Source of the DNA: Lelliottia sp. JS-SCA-14
GTDB taxonomy: Bacteria; Pseudomonadota; Gammaproteobacteria; Enterobacterales; Enterobacteriaceae
Reading direction: 5' to 3'
DNA length: 64,000 nucleotides
NCBI RefSeq assembly: GCF_035593345.1
Contig: NZ_CP141606.1
Location: forward strand, 2,790,001-2,854,000
Program-made: the position numbers and the translations under genes
The notes under the pieces: generated by a model
The model's input: only the letters and a program-made list of their open reading frames with translations
Told to the model about the DNA's origin: nothing
The model's database searches: none
In this document: positions 41,436-49,712 of the stretch, piece after piece
How the letters are laid out: the number at the start of each line of letters is the position of its first letter
Numbering within the stretch: position 1 is the first letter of the stretch

Positions 41436-43154
41436 TTAGCGCATCACGATAAGATGGTTAGAATCAGGTGGCAGGCCGTCGGGTTCGACGTTTTCAATGC
41501 GCAAAACATCGCCCATAATCTGGCTGAACACGGGTGCCGACACCGCCCCGCCGTAATAGCTGCCGTTTTGCGGATCGTTGATGACTACCGCGAGGGCAAA
41601 CATCGGATGGCTGGCCGGCGCCACGCCTGCCGTGTAGGCCACGTATTTATCGACATACTTGCCATCGTCGCCAATCTTTTTCGCGGTGCCGGTTTTGATC
41701 GCCACGCGATAATCGCGCACCGCCGCTTTGATGCCCCCGCCGCCCGGCAGCGCGACGCTCTCCATCATATGTTCGACCTGATGGACAATCTCCTCCGGCA
41801 TCACCTGGTGGCCCATCACCGGCGGATCGATGCGTGTAATCGACAGCGGGCGTTCCAGGCCGTAGCTGCCGATGGTGGCGTAAACGTGCGCCAGCTGCAG
41901 CGGTGTAACCATCAAACCGTAGCCAAAGGCAAAGGTCGCGCGGTCGAGCTGACTCCAGAATTTACGCTGCGGCAGCAGGCCGCTGCTCTCCCCCGTCAGC
42001 CCAAGTCCGGTGCTTGAGCCAAAACCGAAGCCCTGATAGGTATCCAGCAGGTGCTGAATGGGCATCGCCAGCGACAGGCGCGACACGCCCGTATCGCTCG
42101 ATTTTTGTAAAATGCCGGTCAGGGAGAGTTCAGGATAATAGCCGACGTCGCGGATCCGGTGACCATCCAGCGTGTACGGATGCGTATCAATGACGCTGTC
42201 CGGTTTCACCAGGCCCTGCTGAAGCGCCGTCATCAGTACCAGCGGTTTGACCGTGGAACCGGGCTCGAAGGTGTCGCTGATCGCCCGATTGCGGAAATCG
42301 TTTAGCGTCGCCCCTTCGCGGTTGTTCGGGTTGAAGTCCGGGAAACTCGCCATCGAGAGGATTTCCCCGGTCTGGACGTTAATCAACACCGCCGCACCGG
42401 ATTCGGCTTTGTTCCACGCCACGGCGTTATCCAGCGCATCTTCGGTGATGGTTTGTAGCCGCTCGTCGATACTGAGCTGAATGTTATGCGCCGGAACCGG
42501 CGAGACTTCTGTCAGGTTCTCAATGACGTGGCCGTAGCGGTCTTCCCTTACCCGTCGAACGCCCGGTTTGCCGGTTAGCTGGGCGTTAAAGCTCTTTTCA
42601 ACGCCCTCAATCCCCTGCCCGTCGATGTTGGTAAAGCCGAGCAGATTGGCGGCCACGTGTCCCGCAGGATAAAAGCGGCGCGATTCGTCGCGCAGGTTAA
42701 TCCCCGGTAAGTTGAGTTTGTCGATCCACTGGGCCTGGGAGGGGTCCACCTGACGGGCCAGGTAGATAAAACGCCCCTGAGGACTGGCATTGATTCGCGC
42801 GGCCAGGCTGCTGAGGGAGATATGCAGGGCATTCGCCAGGGCCTGCCAGCGGTCGTCAAAGCCGACGCCCCCTTTGGCGAGGACCGTTTTCGGGTCGGCC
42901 CACACGGCCTGAACCGGGACACTCACCGCCAGCGGACGGCCCTCACGATCGGTAATCATCCCGCGCGGGGCATTGATCGCCACTTCGCGCAGAGAACGCA
43001 TATCTTCCTGTTTAACCAGGTTGTCAGGCTTGATGATTTGTAACCAGGCGACGCGGCCCAGAAGGAACGTCAGGCTGCCTAAAATGGCGATGCAAAGCAG
43101 GACAAAACGCGCCGGGGTGAAATTTCCGGCAGGTGGAGTAGTTTTCTTTTTCAC
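41436..43154 (-). CDS. Second FtsI-like class B penicillin-binding protein (PBP3SAL type)
   Basis: 572 residues from GTG at 43154 (SD GGAG five bases upstream). Architecture of FtsI: a short cytoplasmic N-terminus, a single transmembrane helix (~17-38), a pedestal domain containing R-G-M-I-T-D-R, and a transpeptidase domain. Catalytic motifs: S300-T-V-K303, K487-T-G-T. The second motif reads S352-S-D rather than the S-S-N of FtsI. The true ftsI belongs in the dcw cluster, which is not in this window. The Salmonella paralogue at this locus supports division at acidic pH (established there); the role here is inferred. Confidence 0.9.
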   Translation of the reverse strand: MKKKTTPPAGNFTPARFVLLCIAILGSLTFLLGRVAWLQIIKPDNLVKQEDMRSLREVAINAPRGMITDREGRPLAVSVPVQAVWADPKTVLAKGGVGFDDRWQALANALHISLSSLAARINASPQGRFIYLARQVDPSQAQWIDKLNLPGINLRDESRRFYPAGHVAANLLGFTNIDGQGIEGVEKSFNAQLTGKPGVRRVREDRYGHVIENLTEVSPVPAHNIQLSIDERLQTITEDALDNAVAWNKAESGAAVLINVQTGEILSMASFPDFNPNNREGATLNDFRNRAISDTFEPGSTVKPLVLMTALQQGLVKPDSVIDTHPYTLDGHRIRDVGYYPELSLTGILQKSSDTGVSRLSLAMPIQHLLDTYQGFGFGSSTGLGLTGESSGLLPQRKFWSQLDRATFAFGYGLMVTPLQLAHVYATIGSYGLERPLSITRIDPPVMGHQVMPEEIVHQVEHMMESVALPGGGGIKAAVRDYRVAIKTGTAKKIGDDGKYVDKYVAYTAGVAPASHPMFALAVVINDPQNGSYYGGAVSAPVFSQIMGDVLRIENVEPDGLPPDSNHLIVMR

Positions 43155-43302
43155 CCGAGCTCCAGGTCTGATAAACAACGCCCTGATTTAACGGGAAAAA
43201 CGTGACTTTTGGTGCGAAAACAATGCTTCTAACCTCGTAGCTTTGCAACAAACTACTAACAGAAGCGAAAGAGGTAACATTTTGAAAGAAAAGGATTAAA
43301 AA

Positions 43303-43322
43303 AGCCCCGCAAAGGCGAGGCT
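43303..43322 (-). terminator. Terminator of yobF-cspC
   Basis: AGCCCCGC-AAAG-GCGAGGCT, followed on the minus strand by TTTTTTAATCC. A second hairpin, AGCGAAACGC-TTAA-GCGTTTCT (~43334-43355), lies between it and the cspC stop. Confidence 0.8.
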
Positions 43323-43373
43323 TGATGTCTGAGAGCGAAACGCTTAAGCGTTTCTGAATCAGCAGGGATTCGA

Positions 43374-43583
43374 TCAGATAGCGGTTACGTTAACAGCAGC
43401 CGGACCTTTCTGGCCGTCCTGAATTTCGAACTCAACGTTCTGGCCTTCAGCCAGAGTTTTGAAGCCGTTACCCTGGATTGCAGAGAAGTGTACGAACACA
43501 TCTTTGCTGCCGTCAGCAGGAGTAATGAAGCCAAAACCTTTAGACTCGTTGAACCACTTAACTTGACCTTTAATCTTTGCCAT
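43374..43583 (-). CDS. cspC: Cold-shock-like RNA chaperone CspC
   Basis: 69 residues from the ATG at 43583 (M-A-K-I-K-G-Q), the E. coli length. Cold-shock OB fold with RNP1 K-G-F-G-F-I and RNP2 V-F-V-H-F. Constitutive RNA-binding protein reported to affect RpoS and stress mRNAs. Read with yobF as a two-gene unit (25 bp apart). Confidence 0.98.
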
Positions 43584-43608
43584 TTGCAAAATTCCTTAGA
43601 TTGTTTTC

Positions 43609-43740
43609 TTAGCCCGCAGGCATTGACATAGATAAAACTGAGACATTACTGCATGAGGCACTAATATAAGGTTCGGCAGAGAAGCGGTATTCAACGACAA
43701 CGTGTTTACTCAGGACTTCTTTACTGAAAATGCCACACAT
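43609..43740 (-). CDS. yobF: DUF2527 small protein YobF
   Basis: 43 codons read directly on the minus strand: starts [14 protein letters not shown] and ends S-M-S-M-P-A-G. The first ~38 residues track E. coli YobF (47 aa), including the [11 protein letters not shown] segment; the C-terminus differs. In E. coli it is a stress-induced small protein in operon with cspC, as placed here. Confidence 0.88.
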   Translation of the reverse strand: MCGIFSKEVLSKHVVVEYRFSAEPYISASCSNVSVLSMSMPAG

Positions 43741-44262
43741 AAACAGAACTGTACCTCGTTTGACCCAAAACGTGTTATTACATACAACGAAAATTATGGC
43801 AAGCCATTTTTAAACGTGTCTAGATCCGCCGCACAAACTCTGATGTGACCTTGCGACATTATGCACAACTGCGTGCACGCATGACCGCACGACAACCAGC
43901 GCCTACCGTCAGACAGGAGCCTGCAGAGCCCCTGTAATCTAAAGCAATTTTACCTTAGCTCAATCTTTGATATAGATCCAGCCAGCGCGGAATCTTTATT
44001 AGATGCAATGATTGAGTTAGAACAATTTGCGAAAAGTTATGCTGAAATCAACGTAAGGGTTTGAGTTTCACAATGAAATTTTCCGGTTATTTATTGTTCG
44101 CCTTCATCATATAAGTCTGAAACGCCAGTTTTCAGTTTTGCACCAAAATAATGAAAGTTTTATGACCTTGCTTCAAAAGAAAGCAAGAAAAACGTTTCGA
44201 TGGAAATACACGGCAAGGGCCAGAATTGTAATAAAGAATATATTCAGCGCAGCGGCGAGAGA
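43741..44262. other. 522-bp region between yobF and the RomA-like gene
   Basis: No confident gene. It contains the yobF promoter and leader (left part). On the plus strand one short frame (from after a TGA at ~43889 to TGA at 44064) encodes an acidic amphipathic stretch (S-I-F-D-I-D-P-A-S-A-E-S-L-L-D-A-M-I-E-L-E) with protein-like composition but no ATG before its Met; it could be a gene remnant. An ATG with 13 codons (M-K-F-S-G-Y-L-L-F) at 44072 is hydrophobic. Neither can be supported as a gene. Confidence 0.45.
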
Positions 44263-45252
44263 TCACAGGGATAAATATTGACCAATTTTCAATATTCTAA
44301 AGTTGTCATTAATCGGGGCTACATTACTCAGCGCCTGAGTCAGCTCCAGCACCGGCTCATCGAGGGACTCATCGGCCAGCTCAAACACGCCCCAGTGGAT
44401 CGGAAAGGCGCGCGGCATTCCCATCTGCTGCCAGAGTGCGATGGCGGATTGCGGATCCATATGATGGGCCGACATGAACCAGCGTGGTGCATACGCACCG
44501 GCAGGTAGCGCCGCGGCGGTGATCTCCCCCAGCCTTTCGGGGATGGCGAGCAGCTGTGGAGAATACCCCGTATCGCCGCTGAACCAGAAACGTTGCGTTG
44601 TCCCTTCGAACACCCACCCGCACCACAGCGAACGATTTCGGTTCCAGAACGTGCGCATACTCCAGTGTTGAGCGGGTACTGCGGTAATCGCGAGCCCCTG
44701 AAAGATAGCGCTCTGCCACCAGTCGAGTTCGATAATGCTTTTCGCCCCGCGACGGCGGAACCAGTCGCCGAGGCCCAGCGGTACAAACACCGTGAGATCG
44801 GGAAAACGGCGCAGCAGGCGGCGGACAGTGGCGGAATCGAGATGATCGTAATGATTGTGAGAGATGACTAACGCATCGAGCCGCGGGAGCGTCTCAACGG
44901 AGATAACCGGTGGGGTTTTGCGTTCCGGCCCCACAAAGGGTAACGGAGAGGCGCGTCGGGAGAAAACCGGATCGGTCAGCAGATATTGCCCGTCTAAGCG
45001 CAGCAGCACGCTGGCATGCCCCAGCCACCAGACGCCATCTTCTGAGAGGTCGTTCAGCTCGGCAGGCTGCCACCACTGGCGGACAAAATCGTGATAACCA
45101 AGTGAAGGCGGCTTCGGTAATCCGGCCGCTTTACGCTCCTTTCGCCAGCGCTCGACGTCACCCGGCTGATGACTGGTGAAGTCGATATTGCGAAATCCGT
45201 CGGGGGTATGATGTTTGAGGGAGGGGTTATACCACGGATTTTTCCAGACCAC
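44263..45252 (-). CDS. MBL-fold metallo-hydrolase, RomA/NAPE-PLD-like
   Basis: 329 residues. Metallo-beta-lactamase fold with the metal motif H-N-H-Y-D-H (~res 134-139), upstream W-L-G-H-A-S-V-L-L, downstream F-S-G-D-T-G-Y-S, and C-terminal P-I-H-W-G. This set is characteristic of the NAPE-PLD/RomA group (lactamase_B_2). No signal peptide. Substrate unknown. It follows yebO by 22 bp on the same strand, so it may be read from the mgrB-yebO side. It occupies a slot between yobF and yebO where E. coli K-12 has no gene. Confidence 0.85.
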   Translation of the reverse strand: MVWKNPWYNPSLKHHTPDGFRNIDFTSHQPGDVERWRKERKAAGLPKPPSLGYHDFVRQWWQPAELNDLSEDGVWWLGHASVLLRLDGQYLLTDPVFSRRASPLPFVGPERKTPPVISVETLPRLDALVISHNHYDHLDSATVRRLLRRFPDLTVFVPLGLGDWFRRRGAKSIIELDWWQSAIFQGLAITAVPAQHWSMRTFWNRNRSLWCGWVFEGTTQRFWFSGDTGYSPQLLAIPERLGEITAAALPAGAYAPRWFMSAHHMDPQSAIALWQQMGMPRAFPIHWGVFELADESLDEPVLELTQALSNVAPINDNFRILKIGQYLSL

Positions 45253-45274
45253 AGCCTCCTCCCCCTTTTAGCCG

Positions 45275-45565
45275 TTAGCGTTCAGCGACCAGACGAATGA
45301 AATCATCTTCGTCTTCGTTGACCACTTCTGCAGCCGCTTTTGGCGCTTCTTTCTCTTCCGGCTCGTTGGCTTCGCACAGACGGCGAAGCAACGCGTTCTG
45401 GCGTTTCTGCTGGTCAAGCAGGGCTTCAAGCAGCTCAATCTGCTCATCGGTGCGAGAGCTGGCGCGATTGACAAAGAACCACAGCGCCAGGCCGATAATC
45501 ATCACGATCAGAGAGATCGCCAGTGAGGCTACGTTCAGCAGCCCCGAATTCAGTAACTCACCCAT
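45275..45565 (-). CDS. yebO: YebO family protein
   Basis: 96 residues. One N-terminal transmembrane helix (~10-32, S-L-I-V-M-I-I-G-L-A-L-W-F-F-V) followed by a charged coiled-coil-like region (E-Q-I-E-L-L-E-A-L-L-D-Q-Q-K-R-Q) and an acidic tail. Function unknown; conserved neighbour of mgrB (73 bp downstream of it on the same strand). Confidence 0.93.
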   Translation of the reverse strand: MGELLNSGLLNVASLAISLIVMIIGLALWFFVNRASSRTDEQIELLEALLDQQKRQNALLRRLCEANEPEEKEAPKAAAEVVNEDEDDFIRLVAER

Positions 45566-45638
45566 TTTACCACCTCAATAAAAACGCCATTTTAGCACTG
45601 ACGCAGAGGAAGCGTACCATCTGTTATCAAAATGAATA

Positions 45639-45782
45639 CTACCAGGGGATGAATTGATTGATTGCACAAATGCCACTAAAGAACTGTACATCCTGATCGC
45701 ACATGACATTAATTGTCTGCGTCCATAAAATGACACAGGCAATCAGTACTACAATCAGAATTACCCAGCGAAATTTTTTCAC
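45639..45782 (-). CDS. mgrB: PhoQ feedback inhibitor MgrB
   Basis: 47-residue inner-membrane peptide read directly on the minus strand from a GTG start. Lys-rich N-terminus (M-K-K-F-R-W), one transmembrane helix ([14 protein letters not shown]), and a periplasmic tail with the two conserved cysteines in [13 protein letters not shown], ending N-Q-F-I-P-W. It binds PhoQ and damps PhoPQ signalling; loss causes polymyxin resistance in related species. The gene is intact here. A PhoP box lies upstream. Confidence 0.97.
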   Translation of the reverse strand: MKKFRWVILIVVLIACVILWTQTINVMCDQDVQFFSGICAINQFIPW

Positions 45783-45831
45783 TCCACACTCCGTCTTATG
45801 ACCTGATTGAACCAGGTTATCACGGTTATCT

Positions 45832-45848
45832 TAAACAAGGACTAACTG
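45832..45848 (-). promoter_or_regulatory. PhoP box of mgrB
   Basis: On the minus strand, CAGTTA-GTCCT-TGTTTA matches the (T/G)GTTTA-N5-(T/G)GTTTA direct repeat. It ends 50 bases upstream of the mgrB start, the expected place for PhoP activation. Confidence 0.75.
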
Positions 45849-45942
45849 TACCTTCATCAGAAAATTTTCGGAATCATGCACTTGTTTCATAGAGTAAAAC
45901 TATTAGTCTTAACAGCATTATTAGCAAAAAAATGAGGCTTTC

Positions 45943-46182
45943 ATGCGCATCATTATTCGGACAATTATTGTCCTCGCCATTTTGTGGATTGGTATTTTAC
46001 TGACGGGATACGGCGTGCTGATGGGAAGCACAGAGAACGCTGCGGGACTGGGTATCCAGTGTAAATATCTCACCGCCCGCGGTATCAGCACCGCGCAATA
46101 TCTGCACAGCGACAGCGGGATCATCGGAATGTCTAACTGCCCGATTCTGCGTAAAAGCCAGCAGGTCGTCGACAACGGATAA
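45943..46182 (+). CDS. yobH: YobH family small protein
   Basis: 79 residues, the E. coli YobH length. An N-terminal hydrophobic helix (~4-27) anchors or exports it; two cysteines (Q-C-K-Y and S-N-C-P) and the L-R-K-S-x-x-V-V-D-N-G C-terminus are conserved. Function unknown. Convergent with kdgR, with a shared terminator. Confidence 0.92.
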   Translation: MRIIIRTIIVLAILWIGILLTGYGVLMGSTENAAGLGIQCKYLTARGISTAQYLHSDSGIIGMSNCPILRKSQQVVDNG

Positions 46183-46200
46183 CCGACAGAACAGAAAGAC

Positions 46201-46232
46201 AAAAACGCCGCTTCTCAGCGGCGTTTTTTATT
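46201..46232. terminator. Bidirectional terminator yobH/kdgR
   Basis: AAAAACGCCGC-TTCTCA-GCGGCGTTTTTT hairpin, symmetric A and T tracts. Confidence 0.9.
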
Positions 46233-46239
46233 GTTGATT

Positions 46240-47031
46240 TCAGAACGGATAGTCGTTGTAGCCCATCTGTTCAGAAATCTTGCGCGCTGCGGTATGCAGC
46301 ATAGCGACATACTCGTGCAGACGCTCTTCCGAGAAGCGCAGCGTCGGGAAGGAGATGCTCAGACCGGCGATGACAACGCCAAAACGGTCAAACACCGGTA
46401 CCCCGATGCAGCGTAACCCTTCTTCCTGCTCCTGATTATCTTCCCCGTAGCCCTGCTCACGCACCTGATCGAGCACCGTCAGCAACTCATCAGTGCTGGT
46501 AATGGTCCGCTCGGTGCTGCGTTTATACTCCACGCCTTCGAGGATCTCTTTCACTTCCTCGCGATCGCGCCACGCCAGCAGCACTTTACCGATGGCGGTG
46601 CTGTACAGCGGGTTGCGACGACCAATGCGGGAGTACATGCGCAGGTTGTACATGGAGTCGATTTTATGGATGTAGACGATGCTGTCTTCATCCAGCGCGC
46701 CCAGGTGGACGGTCTCTTTCGTCAAACGCGACAGCTCGCGCATCTGAATATCGGCGCTGCGAATGAGATCCACGTTTTGCAGCGCGCGAGCCCCGAGTTC
46801 GAACAGCTTCAGGGTCAGAGAATATTTCTCAGATTCGCCTTCCTGTGCGACATAGCCCAGGGATTTCATGGTTTGCAGAAAGCGATAAACGGTGCTTTTT
46901 GACATCATCACACGCTGCGACAACTCTGTAATACCAATTTCGCGCTCTTCACCCAGCGCCTGTAAGATGCCAAACACCTTCAGCACGGAAGAAACAGAAT
47001 CTGGCTGCTTATCCAAATCTGCGATTGCCAT
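46240..47031 (-). CDS. kdgR: IclR-family regulator of ketodeoxygluconate metabolism
   Basis: Repressor of hexuronate/KDG catabolism genes, released by 2-keto-3-deoxygluconate. 263 residues, as in E. coli. N-terminal winged helix-turn-helix (R-V-M-M-S-K-S-T-V-Y-R-F-L-Q-T, ~res 41-55) and a C-terminal IclR effector domain (~90-255). Divergent from yebQ. Confidence 0.95.
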   Translation of the reverse strand: MAIADLDKQPDSVSSVLKVFGILQALGEEREIGITELSQRVMMSKSTVYRFLQTMKSLGYVAQEGESEKYSLTLKLFELGARALQNVDLIRSADIQMRELSRLTKETVHLGALDEDSIVYIHKIDSMYNLRMYSRIGRRNPLYSTAIGKVLLAWRDREEVKEILEGVEYKRSTERTITSTDELLTVLDQVREQGYGEDNQEQEEGLRCIGVPVFDRFGVVIAGLSISFPTLRFSEERLHEYVAMLHTAARKISEQMGYNDYPF

Positions 47032-47209
47032 TTATCACCTCATTGCGAGTGTTTTATAAAAATCAGAACCGGTTTTTATTATAAATTCGTGACCGTCATG
47101 CTGCAATCGATCTGCGTTTACTTCGTTACAAATCTGCGACATAAAACCGAAATAACGATGCTAAACTAGCTAGTCTGATAATAATATCTCCCCGAGCGTT
47201 TCATTTCCC

Positions 47210-48583
47210 ATGGAAAAACAATCCTCTGATGGCTTGCCATTGCCGCAGCGATACGGCGCAATCGCCACCATAATCATCGGTATTTCAATGGCGGTACTCG
47301 ACGGCGCCATCGCCAACGTCGCCCTGCCGACTATCGCCAGCGACCTGCACGCCTCTCCGGCCAGCTCCATTTGGGTGGTCAATGCCTACCAGATTGCTAT
47401 CGTCGTCTCTTTGCTTTCTTTCTCGTTTCTCGGCGATATGTTTGGCTATCGCCGCGTCTATCAGTGCGGGCTGGTTGTCTTTACGGTCACATCTCTTTTC
47501 TGTGCGCTGTCTGATTCGCTGCACACCCTGACGTTCGCGCGTATCGCTCAGGGGTTTGGGGGCGCGGCGCTGATGAGCGTGAATACGGCACTGATACGTC
47601 TGATCTACCCGCAGCGTCAACTTGGGCGCGGGATGGGGATTAACTCATTTATTGTCGCGGTGTCGTCTGCCGCAGGGCCGACCATCGCGGCGGCCATACT
47701 TTCCGTTGCCTCCTGGCAGTGGCTGTTCCTGATTAACGTCCCGCTGGGGATTATCTCCCTGCTGTTTGCCCTGCGCTATCTGCCTGAGAACAGTGCGAAA
47801 AGCTCTATGCCGCGCTTCGATTTACCGAGCGCGGTGATGAATGCCCTGACCTTTGGTTTGCTGATCACGGCGCTAAGCGGGTTTGCTCAGGGGCAATCGC
47901 TGACGCTGATTGGCGCGGAGATTGTCGCCATGCTGATCATCGGCTTCTTTTTCGTTCGCCGCCAGCTGGCACTCCCCACCCCGCTGTTGCCCGTCGATCT
48001 GCTGCGTATTCCACTCTTTTCCCTGTCGATTGGCACATCCATCTGTTCTTTCTGCGCCCAGATGCTGGCCCTGGTCTCCCTGCCCTTCTTCTTGCAGGGC
48101 GTGATTGGACGCACTGAAGTCGAAACCGGTTTACTGCTCACCCCGTGGCCGCTGGCTACCATGGTGATGGCGCCCCTTGCCGGGTATCTCATCGAGCGGG
48201 TTCACGCGGGATTACTGGGGGCGTTGGGTCTGGTGGTGATGGCGACCGGGCTGTTCGCGCTGGCCATGCTGCCGACAGCCCCGACGGATCTGGATATTAT
48301 CTGGCGCATGATCCTGTGTGGGGCTGGTTTTGGCCTGTTCCAGTCGCCGAATAATCACACCATCATCACCGCCGCTCCGCGTCATCGCAGCGGTGGCGCC
48401 AGCGGAATGCTGGGCACCGCGCGTCTGTTAGGGCAAAGTTCAGGGGCTGCGCTGGTGGCGCTGATGTTTAACGTCGCCGGGCAAAACGGCACGCATGTCG
48501 CGCTGTTCACCGCCGGGACGCTTGCCACCCTCGCCGCCGTCATCAGCGGCCTGCGCGTCACGCAGCCTCGCGTCGAGGCATAA
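47210..48583 (+). CDS. yebQ: MFS transporter YebQ (DHA2 drug:H+ antiporter family)
   Basis: 457 residues, 14 predicted transmembrane helices typical of the DHA2/EmrB branch. Motif A-like L-G-D-M-F-G-Y-R-R (~res 73) and motif C-like A-A-G-P-T-I-A are visible. Likely a proton-driven exporter; substrate unknown. Divergent from kdgR and convergent with htpX, as in E. coli. Confidence 0.94.
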   Translation: MEKQSSDGLPLPQRYGAIATIIIGISMAVLDGAIANVALPTIASDLHASPASSIWVVNAYQIAIVVSLLSFSFLGDMFGYRRVYQCGLVVFTVTSLFCALSDSLHTLTFARIAQGFGGAALMSVNTALIRLIYPQRQLGRGMGINSFIVAVSSAAGPTIAAAILSVASWQWLFLINVPLGIISLLFALRYLPENSAKSSMPRFDLPSAVMNALTFGLLITALSGFAQGQSLTLIGAEIVAMLIIGFFFVRRQLALPTPLLPVDLLRIPLFSLSIGTSICSFCAQMLALVSLPFFLQGVIGRTEVETGLLLTPWPLATMVMAPLAGYLIERVHAGLLGALGLVVMATGLFALAMLPTAPTDLDIIWRMILCGAGFGLFQSPNNHTIITAAPRHRSGGASGMLGTARLLGQSSGAALVALMFNVAGQNGTHVALFTAGTLATLAAVISGLRVTQPRVEA

Positions 48584-48584
48584 A

Positions 48585-48625
48585 AAAAGCCGGGCGGCAT
48601 TTCTGCTCAACCCGGCTGCTTTTTC
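48585..48625. terminator. Bidirectional terminator yebQ/htpX
   Basis: AAAAAAGCCGGG and CCCGGCTGCTTTTT form a stem around GCGGCATTTCTGCTCAA; T-rich on both sides. Confidence 0.8.
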
Positions 48626-48636
48626 TTACTGCCTGA

Positions 48637-49518
48637 TTACTTGATGTATTCCCCGCTGCGCAGCGCTTCGATACGTTTATCGAGCGGCGGGTGGGTCATA
48701 AACAGTTCACTCAGGGATTTTGATTTACCGTTGATGCAAAATGCCATCATGCTGGTTGCTTCCTGCGGCTCGTAGCTGGTTTTCAGACGCTGCAGTGCAG
48801 CAATCATCTTCTCGCGACCGACCAGTTTTGCTGAACCCGCATCCGCATGGAACTCACGGTGACGGGAGAACCACATGGTAATGATGCTTGCCAGAATACC
48901 AAACACCAGTTCCAGCACCGTGGCGACCGCGAAATAGATCAGCGGGTTGCCGTTGCTCTCTTCCCCGTCATCACGGTTACCGCCCATAAAGCCTGCGGCA
49001 ATCTGCGCCAGAATACGCGAGATAAAGATAACGAAGGTGTTAACCACACCCTGAATCAGGGTCATGGTCACCATGTCGCCGTTGGCAATGTGGCTGATTT
49101 CATGCGCGATGACGGCTTCTGCTTCATCACGGCTCATGTTCTGCAACAGACCGGTACTGACCGCGACCAGCGAGGCATCACGACGCGCACCGGTCGCAAA
49201 GGCGTTAATGTCCGGCGCGTGATAAATCGCCACCTGCGGCATAGCGATACCCGCCTGGCGCGATTGTTGAGCCACGGTGTTCATCAGCCACTGTTCCATA
49301 TCGTTACGTGGCTGCTCAATGACTTCGCCACCGACTGATTTCAACGCCATCCACTTCGACATCAGCAGCGAGATAAACGATCCACCAAAACCGAACAGCA
49401 GCGCCATAATCAGCAGGCCTTGAACGCTGCTTGATTGGATCCCTGTCAGGCTTAGCACAAGCCCGAATACCACCATGACCGCAAGGTTGGTGACCAGGAA
49501 AAGCGCGATTCGCATCAT
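48637..49518 (-). CDS. htpX: Membrane zinc metalloprotease HtpX
   Basis: Inner-membrane protease that degrades misfolded membrane proteins, complementing FtsH. 293 residues, the E. coli length. Two N-terminal transmembrane helices (~4-24, 34-54), the zinc motif H-E-I-S-H (~res 140), two further hydrophobic segments, and the third ligand Glu in F-H-A-D-A-G-S-A-K. In E. coli regulated by Cpx; no CpxR box was verified. Confidence 0.97.
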   Translation of the reverse strand: MMRIALFLVTNLAVMVVFGLVLSLTGIQSSSVQGLLIMALLFGFGGSFISLLMSKWMALKSVGGEVIEQPRNDMEQWLMNTVAQQSRQAGIAMPQVAIYHAPDINAFATGARRDASLVAVSTGLLQNMSRDEAEAVIAHEISHIANGDMVTMTLIQGVVNTFVIFISRILAQIAAGFMGGNRDDGEESNGNPLIYFAVATVLELVFGILASIITMWFSRHREFHADAGSAKLVGREKMIAALQRLKTSYEPQEATSMMAFCINGKSKSLSELFMTHPPLDKRIEALRSGEYIK

Positions 49519-49675
49519 AATTTTCTTTTAACCTCTGTTTAACAAAACGCACTATGCGATTACCCACATCGTATGGGTATTGTGGCTATTTTCAAGGATT
49601 CGAGGGGCGTAAGTCACCAGAAAGACACAACTTTACATTGTTTATGAGCTTGCTGACGGGAGGATGCAGAACTAA

Positions 49676-49709
49676 AAAAAACAGGCACAATTTCTTGTGC
49701 CTGTCGGGG
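49676..49709 (-). terminator. Terminator of prc
   Basis: A perfect 10-bp stem ACAGGCACAA-TTTC-TTGTGCCTGT (49681-49704) is followed on the minus strand by TTTTTTTAG. Confidence 0.9.
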
Positions 49710-49712
49710 GTG

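Noticed and set aside
44072-44113. 13-codon hydrophobic ORF (M-K-F-S-G-Y-L-L-F-A-F-I-I)
   Set aside because: Too short, no properly spaced Shine-Dalgarno, and no known counterpart at this locus.
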